Source: Platerodrilus igneus
Taxonomy: Eukaryota; Arthropoda; Insecta; Coleoptera; Lycidae
Assembly (NCBI GenBank): GCA_036346225.1
Contig: JARFIW010001458.1
Span: forward strand, 1,984,001-2,048,000
Direction of reading: 5' to 3'
Length of the DNA: 64,000 bases
Below the pieces are notes generated by a model, which searched no databases, was not told where the DNA came from, and was given only the letters and a program-made list of their open reading frames with translations. A program made the position numbers and the translations under genes. This document shows positions 1 through 10,439 of the stretch, one piece after another. The number at the start of each line of letters is the position of its first letter. Positions within the stretch are counted from its first letter, which is position 1.

Positions 1-780
1 AGTTTTGCTGCTTGAATATTTCTTAAGGAATTAATGCGAATCTTGCTTATTTGTACATACCTCTTCTTGTACATATATTACGAAAACATTAGAAATACTT
101 TGCCTTCCAATTGTTTATTTATTGAACTGGTGTGTTCGTGACTTAGTGCATTCAATGGTACACTACTGTGTTAAGCTATACAGGTCATCCCATCCCTGAA
201 GAAGTTATTAGACGTTTTATGCTCTTAAATTATTATAGCTTAGGCTATGTTTTTTTTGTAAGCAAAATTAGTGTTTTGTTTAGATTCTGCCCATACTTAG
301 GGAGACGGAGTTTGCAGCCAGTGTAGCAGTCCCGAGGTATTAGATATATTTTTTTGCTCCCTTACAGATAGGTGTACCCAGGAGTAGACAACATAACTAG
401 TAATGGATCGATCGGTCTAACTGTCAACATAGAATTTTCAGAATAATATGTCACTATTCTAAGAAGTTAGTTTATTCTAATAATATACATCATGTTCTTT
501 ACTGTTAATTTAATTATAACACATCTAACTCAATTGTATAAAGAATGCTGTATTTAATTAAAGTGGGTTCTGATTTGTGTTTTACTTTGAGGTTACTACC
601 TTGTTTAGAGGAAATCTTGTTTAAAAAGAGAAATTTTTATAAAATACTTTTATTTACAAATTGTTGAATATTTTGATCTAACTATTTACAGTTAAAAAAG
701 AATCACACTAAATATTTTTTAAAACTAAAGATCTAACTATTTATAAATGAAAAAGTATTATTAACTCCCGTTCTTTAAGT
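1..780. other. AT-rich non-coding stretch
   Basis: I see no open frame, repeat or structured element here that I can support. The sequence is AT-rich with short A and T runs. Confidence 0.5.
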
Positions 781-782
781 AT

Positions 783-1523
783 CTACTGCTCCATTGCAGC
801 CAGTTCCTCTCCTTTTTGCTTTATTATTTCTAGTTCCAAATCTAGACAACGCAGTAGCTTTTCTCCATGCCTTTTAAATGCACTAAGCAACTCTACTGTG
901 TGCTCTTCATCGGATTTGTCATCCTCATAGCAAACAGTCATATCAGTTCCAGGACATAACTTTTTCATAGCCAACATGTTTTTTGCCGGATCTGTAAGCA
1001 TAGCATAACAGATTATTGTAGGTTCCCCTTTTTTTTTGTATACCACCTAATGTTTCTAAGAGGATCAGAATGTGCCAACGATCTAATGATAGCCTCAGAA
1101 TTTCTAGAATGGTTGTTAGATCCTAATCCAATATAAATTAAAAATTAGTAGTGCTTGCAAAAATATAAATATATTCTAACGTACGTGTATGGTTCTGCTT
1201 TACTATGGCGTTGATCATTCGTACATCTAAATTCTAGTAGAGGAACTGGTTGCGGTGGAATAACAAGAGCGGCAGACTCAGACATTTTATTGCTCCTAAA
1301 ACGTGCAAATCTATCAATATTAAAACGATATGTATAAATGTGAAAAGCACTTACCGTGATATATCTATTACGTCACTATCAAAATATCAGCAGTGTCAAG
1401 TTGAAATGAAGATCTAAAAACTTCTTCAACCAAGTCTTCGTTATAATGAATTATAAATTGTTCTAGAATTTTCACTCTATCGTTGGTACTGCTACTATTT
1501 TTGGTCAATGATAAGTTCCTCAT
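783..1523 (-). pseudogene. Decayed three-exon gene, function unknown
   Basis: Reading the minus strand, an ATG at 1521-1523 opens an exon (MRNLSLTKNSSSTNDRVKIL...). It ends at a GTAAGT donor near 1354. A 59-bp intron closes with TTTTAG, and the next exon resumes in frame with MSESAALVIPPQPVPLLEF. A second short intron (GTACGT near 1184 to ATTAG at 1123, about 62 bp) leads to a last exon ending in a charged, possibly helical tail (RHGEKLLRCLDLELEIIKQ) and a stop at 783. A frameshift in exon 1 and another at a nine-A run near 1035 break the frame, and the exon 2 to exon 3 junction does not keep phase. I do not recognise the family. The charged tail resembles the tails of Myb/SANT-like DNA-binding proteins carried by some transposons, but that is a guess. 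It could also be a young host gene pseudogene. Confidence 0.4.
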
Positions 1524-1587
1524 TTTTTAAAGTTGCTAGTAACTAATAATTATGCAAGAGATCTGATCGAATACGCGAAGTATTTAT

Positions 1588-1905
1588 ATTAAATAAGAAA
1601 CGGGTCTGTTAGAAAAAAATTACAAATTTGCATTGTTTTCTGAAAAAAATTGAAAATGAAATTTGATATATTTAGCTATGTAATTTATTCTAATAAATAA
1701 AAAAGAGTATGAAAGCAAAAATAATAATGCTCTCAGCAAAATAACGAATTTGGTTCATTGTCTGAAAAAAGCAAAGGAATGGTAAAACTGTCAGCAAGAT
1801 TTCGAATTTGCTTTATTTTCTGAAAAAATTGCAAATGTCTAATTTTATAACTAACCATAAAATACATTTTCATTAAATAAGAAACGGCATGTTAGCAAAC
1901 AATAG
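1588..1905. repeat. Degenerate direct repeats
   Basis: Several loosely repeated blocks share the phrase TTAAATAAGAAACGG followed by TGTTAG, and the phrase ACGAATTTG...TTCTGAAAAAA. Copies lie near 1588-1650, 1735-1775, 1788-1830 and 1873-1900. The function is unknown; an old tandem array is the simplest reading. Confidence 0.4.
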
Positions 1906-2106
1906 TACTGCAGGCATATTTTTCGTAAACTAGAGCATAAATGAAAGGTACAAGATCATGTCGACGCTACTGTTAAGAATAAACGTAATTAGATACTTTG
2001 CTTCTATATATAGAACTAGATTTGTAAGTGCTCACGGTGGGAAATTATAAATTCTTTGCTACTATTTCTCCTGAACATTCTTTGGGAATTAAACCACTCA
2101 TGGTTG

Positions 2107-2162
2107 AAAATCGTCTTTATTTATCTTAGGTCATGAATCAAAACGTAAATAAAGACGATTTT
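2107..2162. repeat. 17-bp inverted repeat (hairpin)
   Basis: The arms AAAATCGTCTTTATTTA (2107-2123) and its exact reverse complement (2146-2162) are separated by 22 bp. There is no gene context that explains it. It may be the end pair of a tiny MITE or a structured RNA. Confidence 0.55.
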
Positions 2163-2456
2163 AACAACTGCTTCCATAGCAATTCGCTATGCAATTATTT
2201 TGATTGTTAGGAATAAATGCCTTTGCAATTGTGCATTATTCCGAAACTTCCTTAACAATCATACGTTTTATAACATTTTGTATACATTTTTTGTACACAT
2301 AAGAATAAAATCTTTTACAGTTGTTTTGCTTACGCCACAACATATTTATGTATAATAGTCAATAAATTTCTACAGATATTAATTATTAAGTAATTTAGCT
2401 AGTGTAGTGGTGGTAAAGAACAACTATCATGAATTCTGAAACGGTGGCCGAAGCTA

Positions 2457-4145
2457 GCAGTGATATTTTAAAGTAAACAGTGAAGTGTGTGAATCTAATT
2501 AAATCGGTTGATAAAATTATCAGACACATCATTATTATTAAGACAAACATAAGTTTATTAAAACTTGCAATTAAAAACAAGGTATACGAAGACAATCGCC
2601 AGGAAAATCCTAGTAGACTGGAGTCTAATTTGGCACATTTTAAATGTTACCTTGTACGATTGAAACACTTGAAACGCTCTTTGGAATACCGAGGTAAAGG
2701 TTTTGATGCAACGCTTTCTAGAAGTCATAGACATAGGCATTTGGTTTGGCATGATGTAGAATCCTGTTTTAGAGATCGAATAATTACGGGACTTATTACC
2801 AATTTAAGATCTTGTAGTGTTCTTAAACAAAGCGTTCGCTAGTATTAAACGCAAGATTGTTGCTTGCTTAAAAAAATCAATTTTGAAAGTTAATGTAATA
2901 TTCACAGCTAACTTTGTTAAGCCTACAACTGGTGAAATAGATTTGAAGACGTTTACTACTGCAAATCGTCACATCGATATAAGCACCAATCTCAAGCAGT
3001 GGTATAAGGAGAACGTATTGGACAAGATATTCGAGGCGATTGAAAGAATTTAGCAAAAAGAATTCAGGTTGGGCAATCCAAGAAGTTTTACACGTGAAGG
3101 TAAATATAAACAATCATGATCAGCTTAAAAGAGGGTGTTCAACGTTTGTTCCGGTTTCGGGCTTTATAGCAAAATAACGAGCTGTGGTAAATTTAATAAA
3201 TAACGAGCAACTTTGCTTTCTTTGGGCATTGGTTTCCGCTTTACATCCCGCTAAACAAAATCTTTATAGAATATCTAGCTATCCGCATTTTTATTCAGTA
3301 TTACGCTACACTTCCATTCAGTTTCCAATTGCATTAAAAATTGAGAAGCTCACCAATCTCGCAATTAACTTATATTGCATAGAAAATACTAAAATACTTC
3401 CATTTTGTTTAAGTGAAAATCTAGGAAAAATAGAACCTATTAATCTGTTGGTTTTTAATAACGATTTCTTACAATATTCTCGTCCGACAAATGCTAATGA
3501 GAATCACTTTCATTTTACTTGGATTTAGGATATGTCAAAATTATTTGCAAAACAGTTGTTTTCACATCACCATAGAATTTTTTTTTGTTATAGATGTTTA
3601 AATAACTTTAGAACTGCGGCATTACTTAAGCATCATTCGAATCATTGCGAAAAACAGAATATTTGCTCAATAAGATTACCCGAAGAATCTGAAAAGTATC
3701 TAATATTTAAACATTTCCACTACCAAGAAAAGGTATCATTTGCAGTTTATGCAGATCTCGAAAGTATATTAGAACCATGCAATGGGCCGGAGGTAATGTT
3801 AAACACGGTCCGTTACTAAAGACATACACCCTTTATTGCAGCGTACTATTTGAAATGTTCGTATGATAATAAATAATCCAAATTTCAATTGTATCGCGGA
3901 AAGGATTGTATAGAATGGTTTGTTGCTCAATTGAAACTGATTTTCAGAAACGACAAATAAAATTTTTTGTAACCCAAAACCTATAAACCCTTTAACAGAA
4001 AAACAAAAGTCAGCATTTAAATTTGCCCTTCACTGTCACATTTGCAATATACCTTTTAGTATAGATGATATTAAAGTTTGCGATCACTGTCACTTTACAG
4101 GTGAATTTCGAGGAGCGGCGCATCAAGATTGCAACATTTGTTAGC
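2457..4145 (+). pseudogene. Polinton/Maverick-type DNA polymerase B relic, N-terminal and exonuclease part
   Basis: Successive short frames on the plus strand follow the order of one protein family: LVWHDVESCFRDRIITG near 2742, then the segment around KVNVIFTANFVKPTTGEIDL, then CFLWALVSALHP near 3210. After that come a C2H2-like finger (CYRCLN...HHSNHC, about 3590-3650), the exonuclease I motif YADLES (D-x-E, near 3750) and a zinc-binding CHICN...DHCHFTGEFRGAAHQDCN segment near 4040-4140. This order is typical of the protein-primed family B polymerases of Polintons and related arthropod elements. At least four frameshifts or stops separate the pieces. The palm catalytic motifs are absent; homology fades after about 4145. 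It is a truncated dead copy. A related virus-like element with the same polymerase type is an alternative. Confidence 0.7.
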
Positions 4146-4519
4146 TTGTTATTCAAACCAAAATGACGGTTGAAAATATTTTCTATGAAGTTCTGTCTTA
4201 AATGCTCATAATTTTGACGAATGTAGCCTTTTCTAAAAACGGAGGTGTTTGTTAATTTTCGAACGTTTACCACAACAATTCTTAGATTTTATATTTCGTC
4301 GTATCAGATACAACTGACGTTTGCTTGTTACAACGAACTTTTGCCTTGAAATTATTGATTTTCTTCCCTAGTGGGCTTTCTTATGCTTTTACGTGTTGAA
4401 TTACAATAAATTAAAATTAATTATGCGTATTCTATTTGCTTTAAAACTGTTTTTTTTTATGTACTTTTTAATCTTTCAATTATTAATTACAAAACTACGC
4501 CAATACTTGTCCGTTCTCC

Positions 4520-4625
4520 CTAAATGAATTAAATAAATTTTGCACGTAAATAATTTGTTCTTTTCTCTATACAGGGTGGTTGTTTACGCCAAATTTAACC
4601 CTTTGAATCCGCAACAATATATATA

Positions 4626-4690
<65 letters not shown>
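4520..4690 (+). repeat. CAGGGTG-to-(TA)n dispersed element, copy a
   Basis: A TTTTGCACGTAAAT box (near 4538) precedes CTCTATACAGGGTGGTTG (4566), then about 35 bp, then CGCAACAA and a (TA)n array from 4617. The same order is found inverted at 7104-7252. No coding capacity is visible. Confidence 0.55.
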
Positions 4691-4691
<1 letters not shown>

Positions 4692-4699
4692 TCTTTCTA

Positions 4700-5630
4700 T
4701 AATAGATCCGAATACTATCTATTTAGAGTCTTACTTAGTAGGCGTAAAATATAAGGTGCTAACGTATAGAACATAACAGAGAGTTTTCGCAAGAGGTATA
4801 GTCCATTCGCTATGACTTTAGGATGACGTCACTACTGAATAAGATGCTGCATTGCCAATGTTATATGTATAGTTTTAATTCTACAGATAGAGGTTGTATT
4901 AAGTGTACACACTCTAGAAATGCAGGCAGCGGTATGTCTGGCAACAATGACGCATTCCAAATACGAAAATAAAACATTCTGACAGTATACTGACATACCA
5001 AACAATAATAATTTATTTAACTTCTTTTTGATAACGTAGTTATACTTCATTTTTCATCACACAATTTAAGAGAATATAACAGAGTGTGGTACACAAATTT
5101 ACTGTAGTATTACTAAAAACTGAGGTTTTTAAAATTTACAGTGCTTCAGAAACTATCGATGGTTTCAAATAGGTGCAAAATATTTATAAATAGTTTATTA
5201 ACTTTAACAGGTACGTAAATACATTCCATATGAAATATACACAAAGATTAAATTTTAGTCGAACTAATGTCTTGGATACAATTTTCGAATTTGTAACAAA
5301 GCCTTTGGAAAGAAGATATTAATTTAATCAATATATTTCAACATGTTCTTTAAAATGTTTGTCGTGCTTCAAGTAAAGCAACCAAACCAAAATTAAATAA
5401 TATTCCAAAATGTATTTAATTCATCAATATATTAATATAACATATATGTATATTTGTTTATATTGTGCCAAAGCTATAGAGTAATTTTAAATTATGCTTC
5501 ATTATTCCACAGATTGTCGTCGTCTTCTTCACTATCTATATTTATAATCAATGGTAGTGCATCTTCATAATCAAATGCTACTTCCCATCTCACCAGAGCA
5601 GTATCTCTTTTTCTGTATGGCGGATTGTGC
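4700..5630. other. No gene seen
   Basis: AT-rich sequence with no coherent coding frame or repeat boundary. The short open frames here carry no recognisable motif. Confidence 0.5.
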
Positions 5631-5639
5631 TTGCCCACA

Positions 5640-6905
5640 CATTAGTTGTTAGAGTCGCAAGAGCTCCCTTCCATATAGCTAGTGACTTCTTAACTGAGAT
5701 ACCACTGTATCCAACGTGATCCCTATAATAACTTTTTGTGCTATACCCCAAATGTGTTCTATGGGATTAAAAATACAGTGATCCGGTGGAAGTCTTAATA
5801 CCGTATGACCATAGCGTTCAGTCTTTTGATCAGCTGCATATGTAACTACCCAATGTAGTACCTTCGGGTGGAGCATTGGGGACGTGGCCGCACGTATAGC
5901 GGCCCTTTAGGCTTATTCCTAGAAATACGTACAATATGAAAAAGGCTATTTAAAATAATATAACTTACTGTTTCACTAATGTCATTGATTCACATTTTAG
6001 CATTGTGCTATCGTAATAAATATTATTTTCTTGCAGCCACATTTGAATATCAGCTTTTTTTCAGGAACCCGTTGGTGCCTTATTGATTTGCGTACTATGA
6101 AAGCTAGTATTGTCCATCACGATAGTCGATGGCTTGCTTAGATTAATTAAATGCTAATATTCAAACCAATAATAGAAAGTAGTTGTTTCATTTCGCCATG
6201 GTAGTACCCTCCGGGTTTTTGAAGCAAAGACGATTTCGGCATTAGGAATGAATCCCTCTTCTCACTCAGCGTGAAGAACTATATACCTCTTAAAGAAACG
6301 CATACTTAGCAAAATCTTATATTTTTATAATTATTAGTGTTACCGTTCAAACCAACAGTAAGTTTTTAACAGAATCCTACCACGATTTTCCAACATTGTC
6401 GTTTTTAAAAATTCAGCTTTCATCAACAAAAACAAACTGCCGGACCCTCTGTTTTAGCTTGAACATATTTTCTTAAAAATGACACCCTTATTGAAACGAT
6501 ATTATGCATCACCATCAATCCACGACAAGGATCATTCTTGTTATATTGAAATTTGATATCCTTTAAAATTGTCCACAAAGAAGTTCTACCTCTTTTAAAT
6601 AAGTCTCGTTCACAAAAGTTTTCTTGTAGCGGTTCTACAGTAATGTGCTCCTCTGAAATACAAAAAATTATTCGCTTTTCAAGGTGTTTCAAAATTATTA
6701 ACTGTTTTTATACACCTGGTAGATTAGACTTCTAATTGCATCTTTATCGAAACCATCTATATCAAAGACAGGTTTCTTGCGTGGACGTATTTTCTTAGCC
6801 TGTTAGTGCTTCATTCCTATTGGACCTAGTCTCAAAGCTGTTTACAGTACCTTTACTAATATTTAATGTTGATACAAGTCGCTAAAACATATAACTTTTA
6901 ATCAA
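5640..6905 (-). pseudogene. IS630-like (Tc1/mariner superfamily) transposase relic with introns
   Basis: On the minus strand the order is: an HTH-like start (RLVSTLNISKGTVNSF, near 6880); a basic KKIRPRKKP linker followed by FDKDAIRSLIYQV (about 6710-6800); RTSLWTILKDIKFQY near 6560; and RVSFLRKYVQA. The first catalytic Asp follows in FVDES near 6420, where the next Trp codon has become TGA. The second Asp is in VMDNTS near 6110. After a probable intron comes HTVLRLPPDH and NPIEHIWG (third residue Glu, about 5770). A donor GTAAGT near 5970 and an acceptor TTTCTAG near 5920 bracket an intron of about 50 bp, and TATGTTTTAG near 6885 looks like another acceptor. All three catalytic positions survive, but stops and frameshifts kill the frame. 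The family is common in insects. Confidence 0.7.
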
Positions 6906-7099
6906 ACTGTTTAGTTTACTTAACCTCATCAAATTTGAAATTATGGGAGTAGAATCAAACACAGAAATTACTTACGTTTCTTACAGAAGTGAATAGTAGA
7001 AAAAGCCCATTATTATCACGTTCTTTCTTAAAATACTCTATATTAATGAAGCTACCATTTCTGGGCACATATATCCAACGGTTTAGGCATTGTGAAAAC

Positions 7100-7103
<4 letters not shown>

Positions 7104-7149
<46 letters not shown>

Positions 7150-7252
7150 AGTGGTTTTAAAGGGCTTAATTTAAGTATAAACAAGGCAATTTCAAACACC
7201 CTGTATAGAGGAAACAACCATAATTTACGTGCGAAATTTATTTCATTCAGTG
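7104..7252 (-). repeat. CAGGGTG-to-(TA)n dispersed element, copy b
   Basis: This is an inverted copy of the 4520-4690 element. It starts with (TA)n at 7104-7146, then TTGTAGTGGTTTTAAAGGGC, then ACACCCTGTATAGAG (about 7195), then ATTTACGTGCGAAATTTAT (about 7223). Reverse complementing aligns it block by block with the first copy. Confidence 0.6.
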
Positions 7253-7254
7253 AA

Positions 7255-8050
7255 GTTAAAGTAACAAGTATTAACAAAATTTTACAAGTAGTGATTAAAA
7301 TTTAGTTAGGTTTGTAAAGAAAATAAATTATAGAAGCCAATGCAAATTATGGCGACCTGAAGGTGAGGTTCGAGGTCCAGATAGAATTTTAACAATTTTA
7401 TTCCAGGAAACTGGCGATCTGAGGGAGTCTGTGTTTTGTATAAATTTAAGAATATTTTGAGTGTGTGTAGGAGTGATTTGAACGTATACAGAGAAAGGAG
7501 TGGTTAAGAAGCCAAGGAGTGGAAATTGGAAGTGAAGATAGTGCATTGTGTGATAAAAATTCGAAAATGGAGGAAGCTGGAGGTAGTAGGGATCAGTCGA
7601 TGTATATTGTGCAACGGTAGAATGTTTCGCATAAATACTAACTAAAAGTTTCCTTAAAGCGCAGAAGGGATAAACAATCAATGATATGCTTCAGAATGAG
7701 ACATGCATAACAGTAGTTTACTTCGAAACGCACGTATTCAGTCCACATGGGTTAGATAGAACGCGGACAGTAATATCAATTTTTTATCACTCTAACAAGG
7801 TTAGAAGGAAACATAGAATATGCATAAGAGAGGAAAAGAATTAGTATAGGCGGGGTTTTTAAGACGTCACGAGATATAGCATTGATCGATATAGTTAGTT
7901 GTAGAACAGACAAACACGGGAATATTTGAATGCGGGTTTTTCGGAAAATATCGTAACGACGAGCTAAATTTCGAAGATTTTGAAAACGGTTGAACCAAAA
8001 TTTGAGGAAGTGTTATTTTAAATGAAGTATTTCACGGGAAAAGTGGCCGA
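7255..8050. other. No gene seen
   Basis: The stretch is purine-rich in places. A 117-residue minus-strand open frame (7328-7681) shows no motif that I recognise and is probably chance. Confidence 0.4.
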
Positions 8051-8068
8051 GAGGTGGCATTTGAATTG

Positions 8069-8345
8069 TATAAATACTCTAACAGAATTAGCATCGCTCT
8101 CTTTTAACTTCGCTCTCTAAGTACATCCATCGCTTCAAACTACGTACAGAAAGCGGCCACGAGCTTGTAAGTATATAAAAATTTTAAATTAAGTAGTACA
8201 GTGTTGGCCTCATAATTTGATACGCGGATAGTGTCGGGTCTAAATTTTATTGAGGTGCAACATATATCTTAACAAGCTCGTGAAGTAACGTAAATTAAAT
8301 TAAATTAAAGTACGCAATTATAACTGAAGTGTAATAAATTTGGAT
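8069..8345 (+). promoter_or_regulatory. Possible LTR core promoter and polyadenylation region
   Basis: A TATAAATA box at 8069 is followed by a CT-rich leader, a GTAAGT donor-like site near 8166 and an AATAAA signal near 8333. The same order of TATAAATA, CT-rich leader and TTGTAAGT is seen at 17187-17275, in front of a recognisable LTR. I infer a decayed LTR, but no paired LTR was found. Confidence 0.3.
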
Positions 8346-8499
8346 TTGGATTTGGATGCATCATGAAGGCAGAGCATGCAGCACAACTTAGATGGTGTTC
8401 ATCTACAAATAGCTAGAGGCGACCAGCAGAGCAGAACCACGAAATCGAGAGTGAGACAACTTAAACGCTTCGTCAACGGAGTAGAGATCTTCAAGAAAT

Positions 8500-9279
8500 T
8501 CCAGGTAACGCTTTGGAATTTGTTGTTTTTTTAAACTATGAAAATTGTTGTGACGTGTGAGAGGGAACTATAAAGGTATTTTGCACTATTTGGCGTATTG
8601 AAAATAATACGTATAACTAACTTTTATTATGGTATTTAAATATAAATCTAAAGGTGTATATAAAGTTTATTAACGTTCCTCAGGAATTTAAATTTTTTTA
8701 TTGTTGAGAGTACATGGGTTTTTTTTGTGTTCGTTGTAAGAGTATGCAAAGTAAAAAGCATGATTATTCATAATTAACTGGGTTATCATGAGCTCACCAT
8801 ACTCCAGAGTATACTAATTAAAATTAATTATTAATAAAGAAAGAAAAATAAGGTATTATTTAGGGCCCATTTACTCCGGTTACATTCAATGTGTTTGATA
8901 TTTCAAGTTAAAATTCTGGACATTACAAAAATAGAATTTATTGAAGTGTAACTTGAACAACGAAATGTAAATAATTTTGAATTTTTATTTGTAAATAGTG
9001 GTAAATAAATATTGTATGATTGTTGTATTATTTTGTGGTTTTATTGAGAGTGTGCGTGAAGGATAAAGAGTATGATAGTGAATCTAGGTATCCAAGAGGA
9101 GGCCCAACTGAGCTAGCCTGGGAGTTGAAGAAAGCAATTCAAGTGATGAAGCAGGAATCTGGGTAAGAATATTTTTGAAAAATTTAACTATTGTGTAAAA
9201 TTTATGACGATTTTTGGAAAATAAATAAAATCCTCCAATGTTTTTTGAGATAGTACTGAGCTAGAGCGGAGTACTACGG

Positions 9280-9280
<1 letters not shown>
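8500..9280. other. No gene seen
   Basis: AT-rich sequence with no supported feature. Confidence 0.4.

Positions 9281-9281
<1 letters not shown>

Positions 9282-9316
<35 letters not shown>
9282..9316. repeat. (TA)n microsatellite
   Basis: An uninterrupted TA array about 50 bp from the hammerhead ribozyme at 9365. The second ribozyme copy also has a TA array on its downstream side. Confidence 0.9.
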
Positions 9317-9318
<2 letters not shown>

Positions 9319-9364
9319 AGAAAGAAATTTAATGGCGAGTGACTCAATATTAGCCACAAGGGCA

Positions 9365-9408
9365 TCCTGTCGACGCGTTTCGCCCCTATTGGGCTCATCA
9401 GGACAGGA
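9365..9408 (-). ncRNA. Hammerhead ribozyme motif 1 (type I)
   Basis: On the minus strand the 44-nt segment reads: stem I strand UCCUGUC, core CUGAUGA, stem II GCCC-AAUAG-GGGC, GAAA, ACGCGU-type minimal stem III ending in the cleavage triplet GUC, then GACAGGA. GACAGGA is the exact 7-bp complement of the opening strand. All conserved core positions (CUGAUGA, GAAA, NUH) are present. Predicted cleavage is between 9372 and 9371. The two-base-loop CGCG stem III cannot close as a monomer hairpin but is self-complementary, a form known from Penelope-like elements and retrozymes, whose ribozymes act as dimers. No Penelope reverse transcriptase is visible nearby. Confidence 0.85.
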
Positions 9409-9439
9409 GTAACAAAGATGTAATATTTAACTCAAACAC

Positions 9440-9757
9440 ATTATAGGAAGTACAGCATCACCTAGCTCGCAATTTGTGCCTTCGTGCTGTTTCACCTGAC
9501 TTTGCAGGTTTTATCAACAGTCGACACGGAGGGGATCCGGCTAAACTGCCTTTTTCCATATCCAAAGATTATAATTATAAAGAATAAGTAAATTTAACGT
9601 TAAATTTACTTATTCTTTATAATTATAATCTTTGGCTATGGAAAAAGGCAGTTGAGCCGGATCTCCTCCGTGTCGACTGTTGATAAAACCTGCGAAGTCA
9701 GTTGAAACAGCACGAAGACACAAATTGTGAGCTAGGTGATGCTGTACTTCCCATAAT
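9440..9757. repeat. 318-bp near-perfect palindrome with no loop
   Basis: The two 159-bp arms are exact in length, with the axis at 9598/9599 (TTTAACGTTAAA). By eye they differ at about eight positions with no gaps. Each arm holds GGAAGTACAGCATCACCTAG at the outside and an AT-rich TTATAATTATAAAGAATAAG near the axis. No coding frame spans it. It looks like a foldback element or a head-to-head duplication, and it lies 31 bp from the ribozyme core. Confidence 0.95.
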
Positions 9758-9815
9758 TACCACTCTGGTAGCTGAATGTCTGCAATTGAATAATTGCCTA
9801 TTCCTATTTAAATTA

Positions 9816-10400
9816 TCATTGTCTTAGTATGGAGGTGTAAGCCATTTGTGTACAGGGATATGCCGAATCTCGTAATAATACATCGTTGTCTAAAAAACTA
9901 TTAACTCCTTTATCACGCGGCAGTAATCTATTTAGTAATCGTTTCTCATGAATTGACCCTGGCTTCCGACACAATACATATATAAATCGTTTCTTAATGG
10001 TTATACAAAGCTTGCAACAGTGTACTATCGTCGAATTTTTAATTACAGTAAACTTTGAGTTTTTAATATGGAAATGGCAACCACCTTCAGCACCAACGAC
10101 ACCTAGATGTTTTATTTTTTTTACTCGAATGACAACTTTTCGTTCTTTTTTTGGCCACTTAATATGTTCTCTACATATTGATGCTAAATACTGGGTTACT
10201 AATTTAATTATGCGATTTGCTCCACTTTTGACAATCCTAAATCTATGTGACATCTATAGAAAGGTTGCTTGATTACTCAAATACAATGTCGTCATAATTT
10301 TTTCAAATGAAAATGTTCTCTAAACTACTTTTCATCATTCTTTTGCTGTAACCTCTTTGTCTGCGAAGAGTTCGTATTTCTTCAGAGAACATGTCGACTG
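9816..10400 (-). pseudogene. PIF/Harbinger transposase relic
   Basis: A 145-residue frame (9816-10253) carries the family's landmarks in order: HIKWPKKER, VVGAEGGCHFHIK, KPGSIHEKRLL, LDNDVLLRDSAYPC. In this DDE_Tnp_4 family the first catalytic Asp sits in the GAIDG position, which here reads GAEGG, so that Asp is lost. The second is in the GSxHD position, which here reads GSIHE. The segment that would carry the third residue is missing after about 9816; the palindrome begins 60 bp further on. A disrupted N-terminal piece (MFSEEIRTLRRQRG) can be read upstream to about 10400. It is inactive and truncated. Confidence 0.7.
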
Positions 10401-10439
10401 AAGAATTAGAGTGTGACTCTTCACCTGAAAAGCTTGTTA

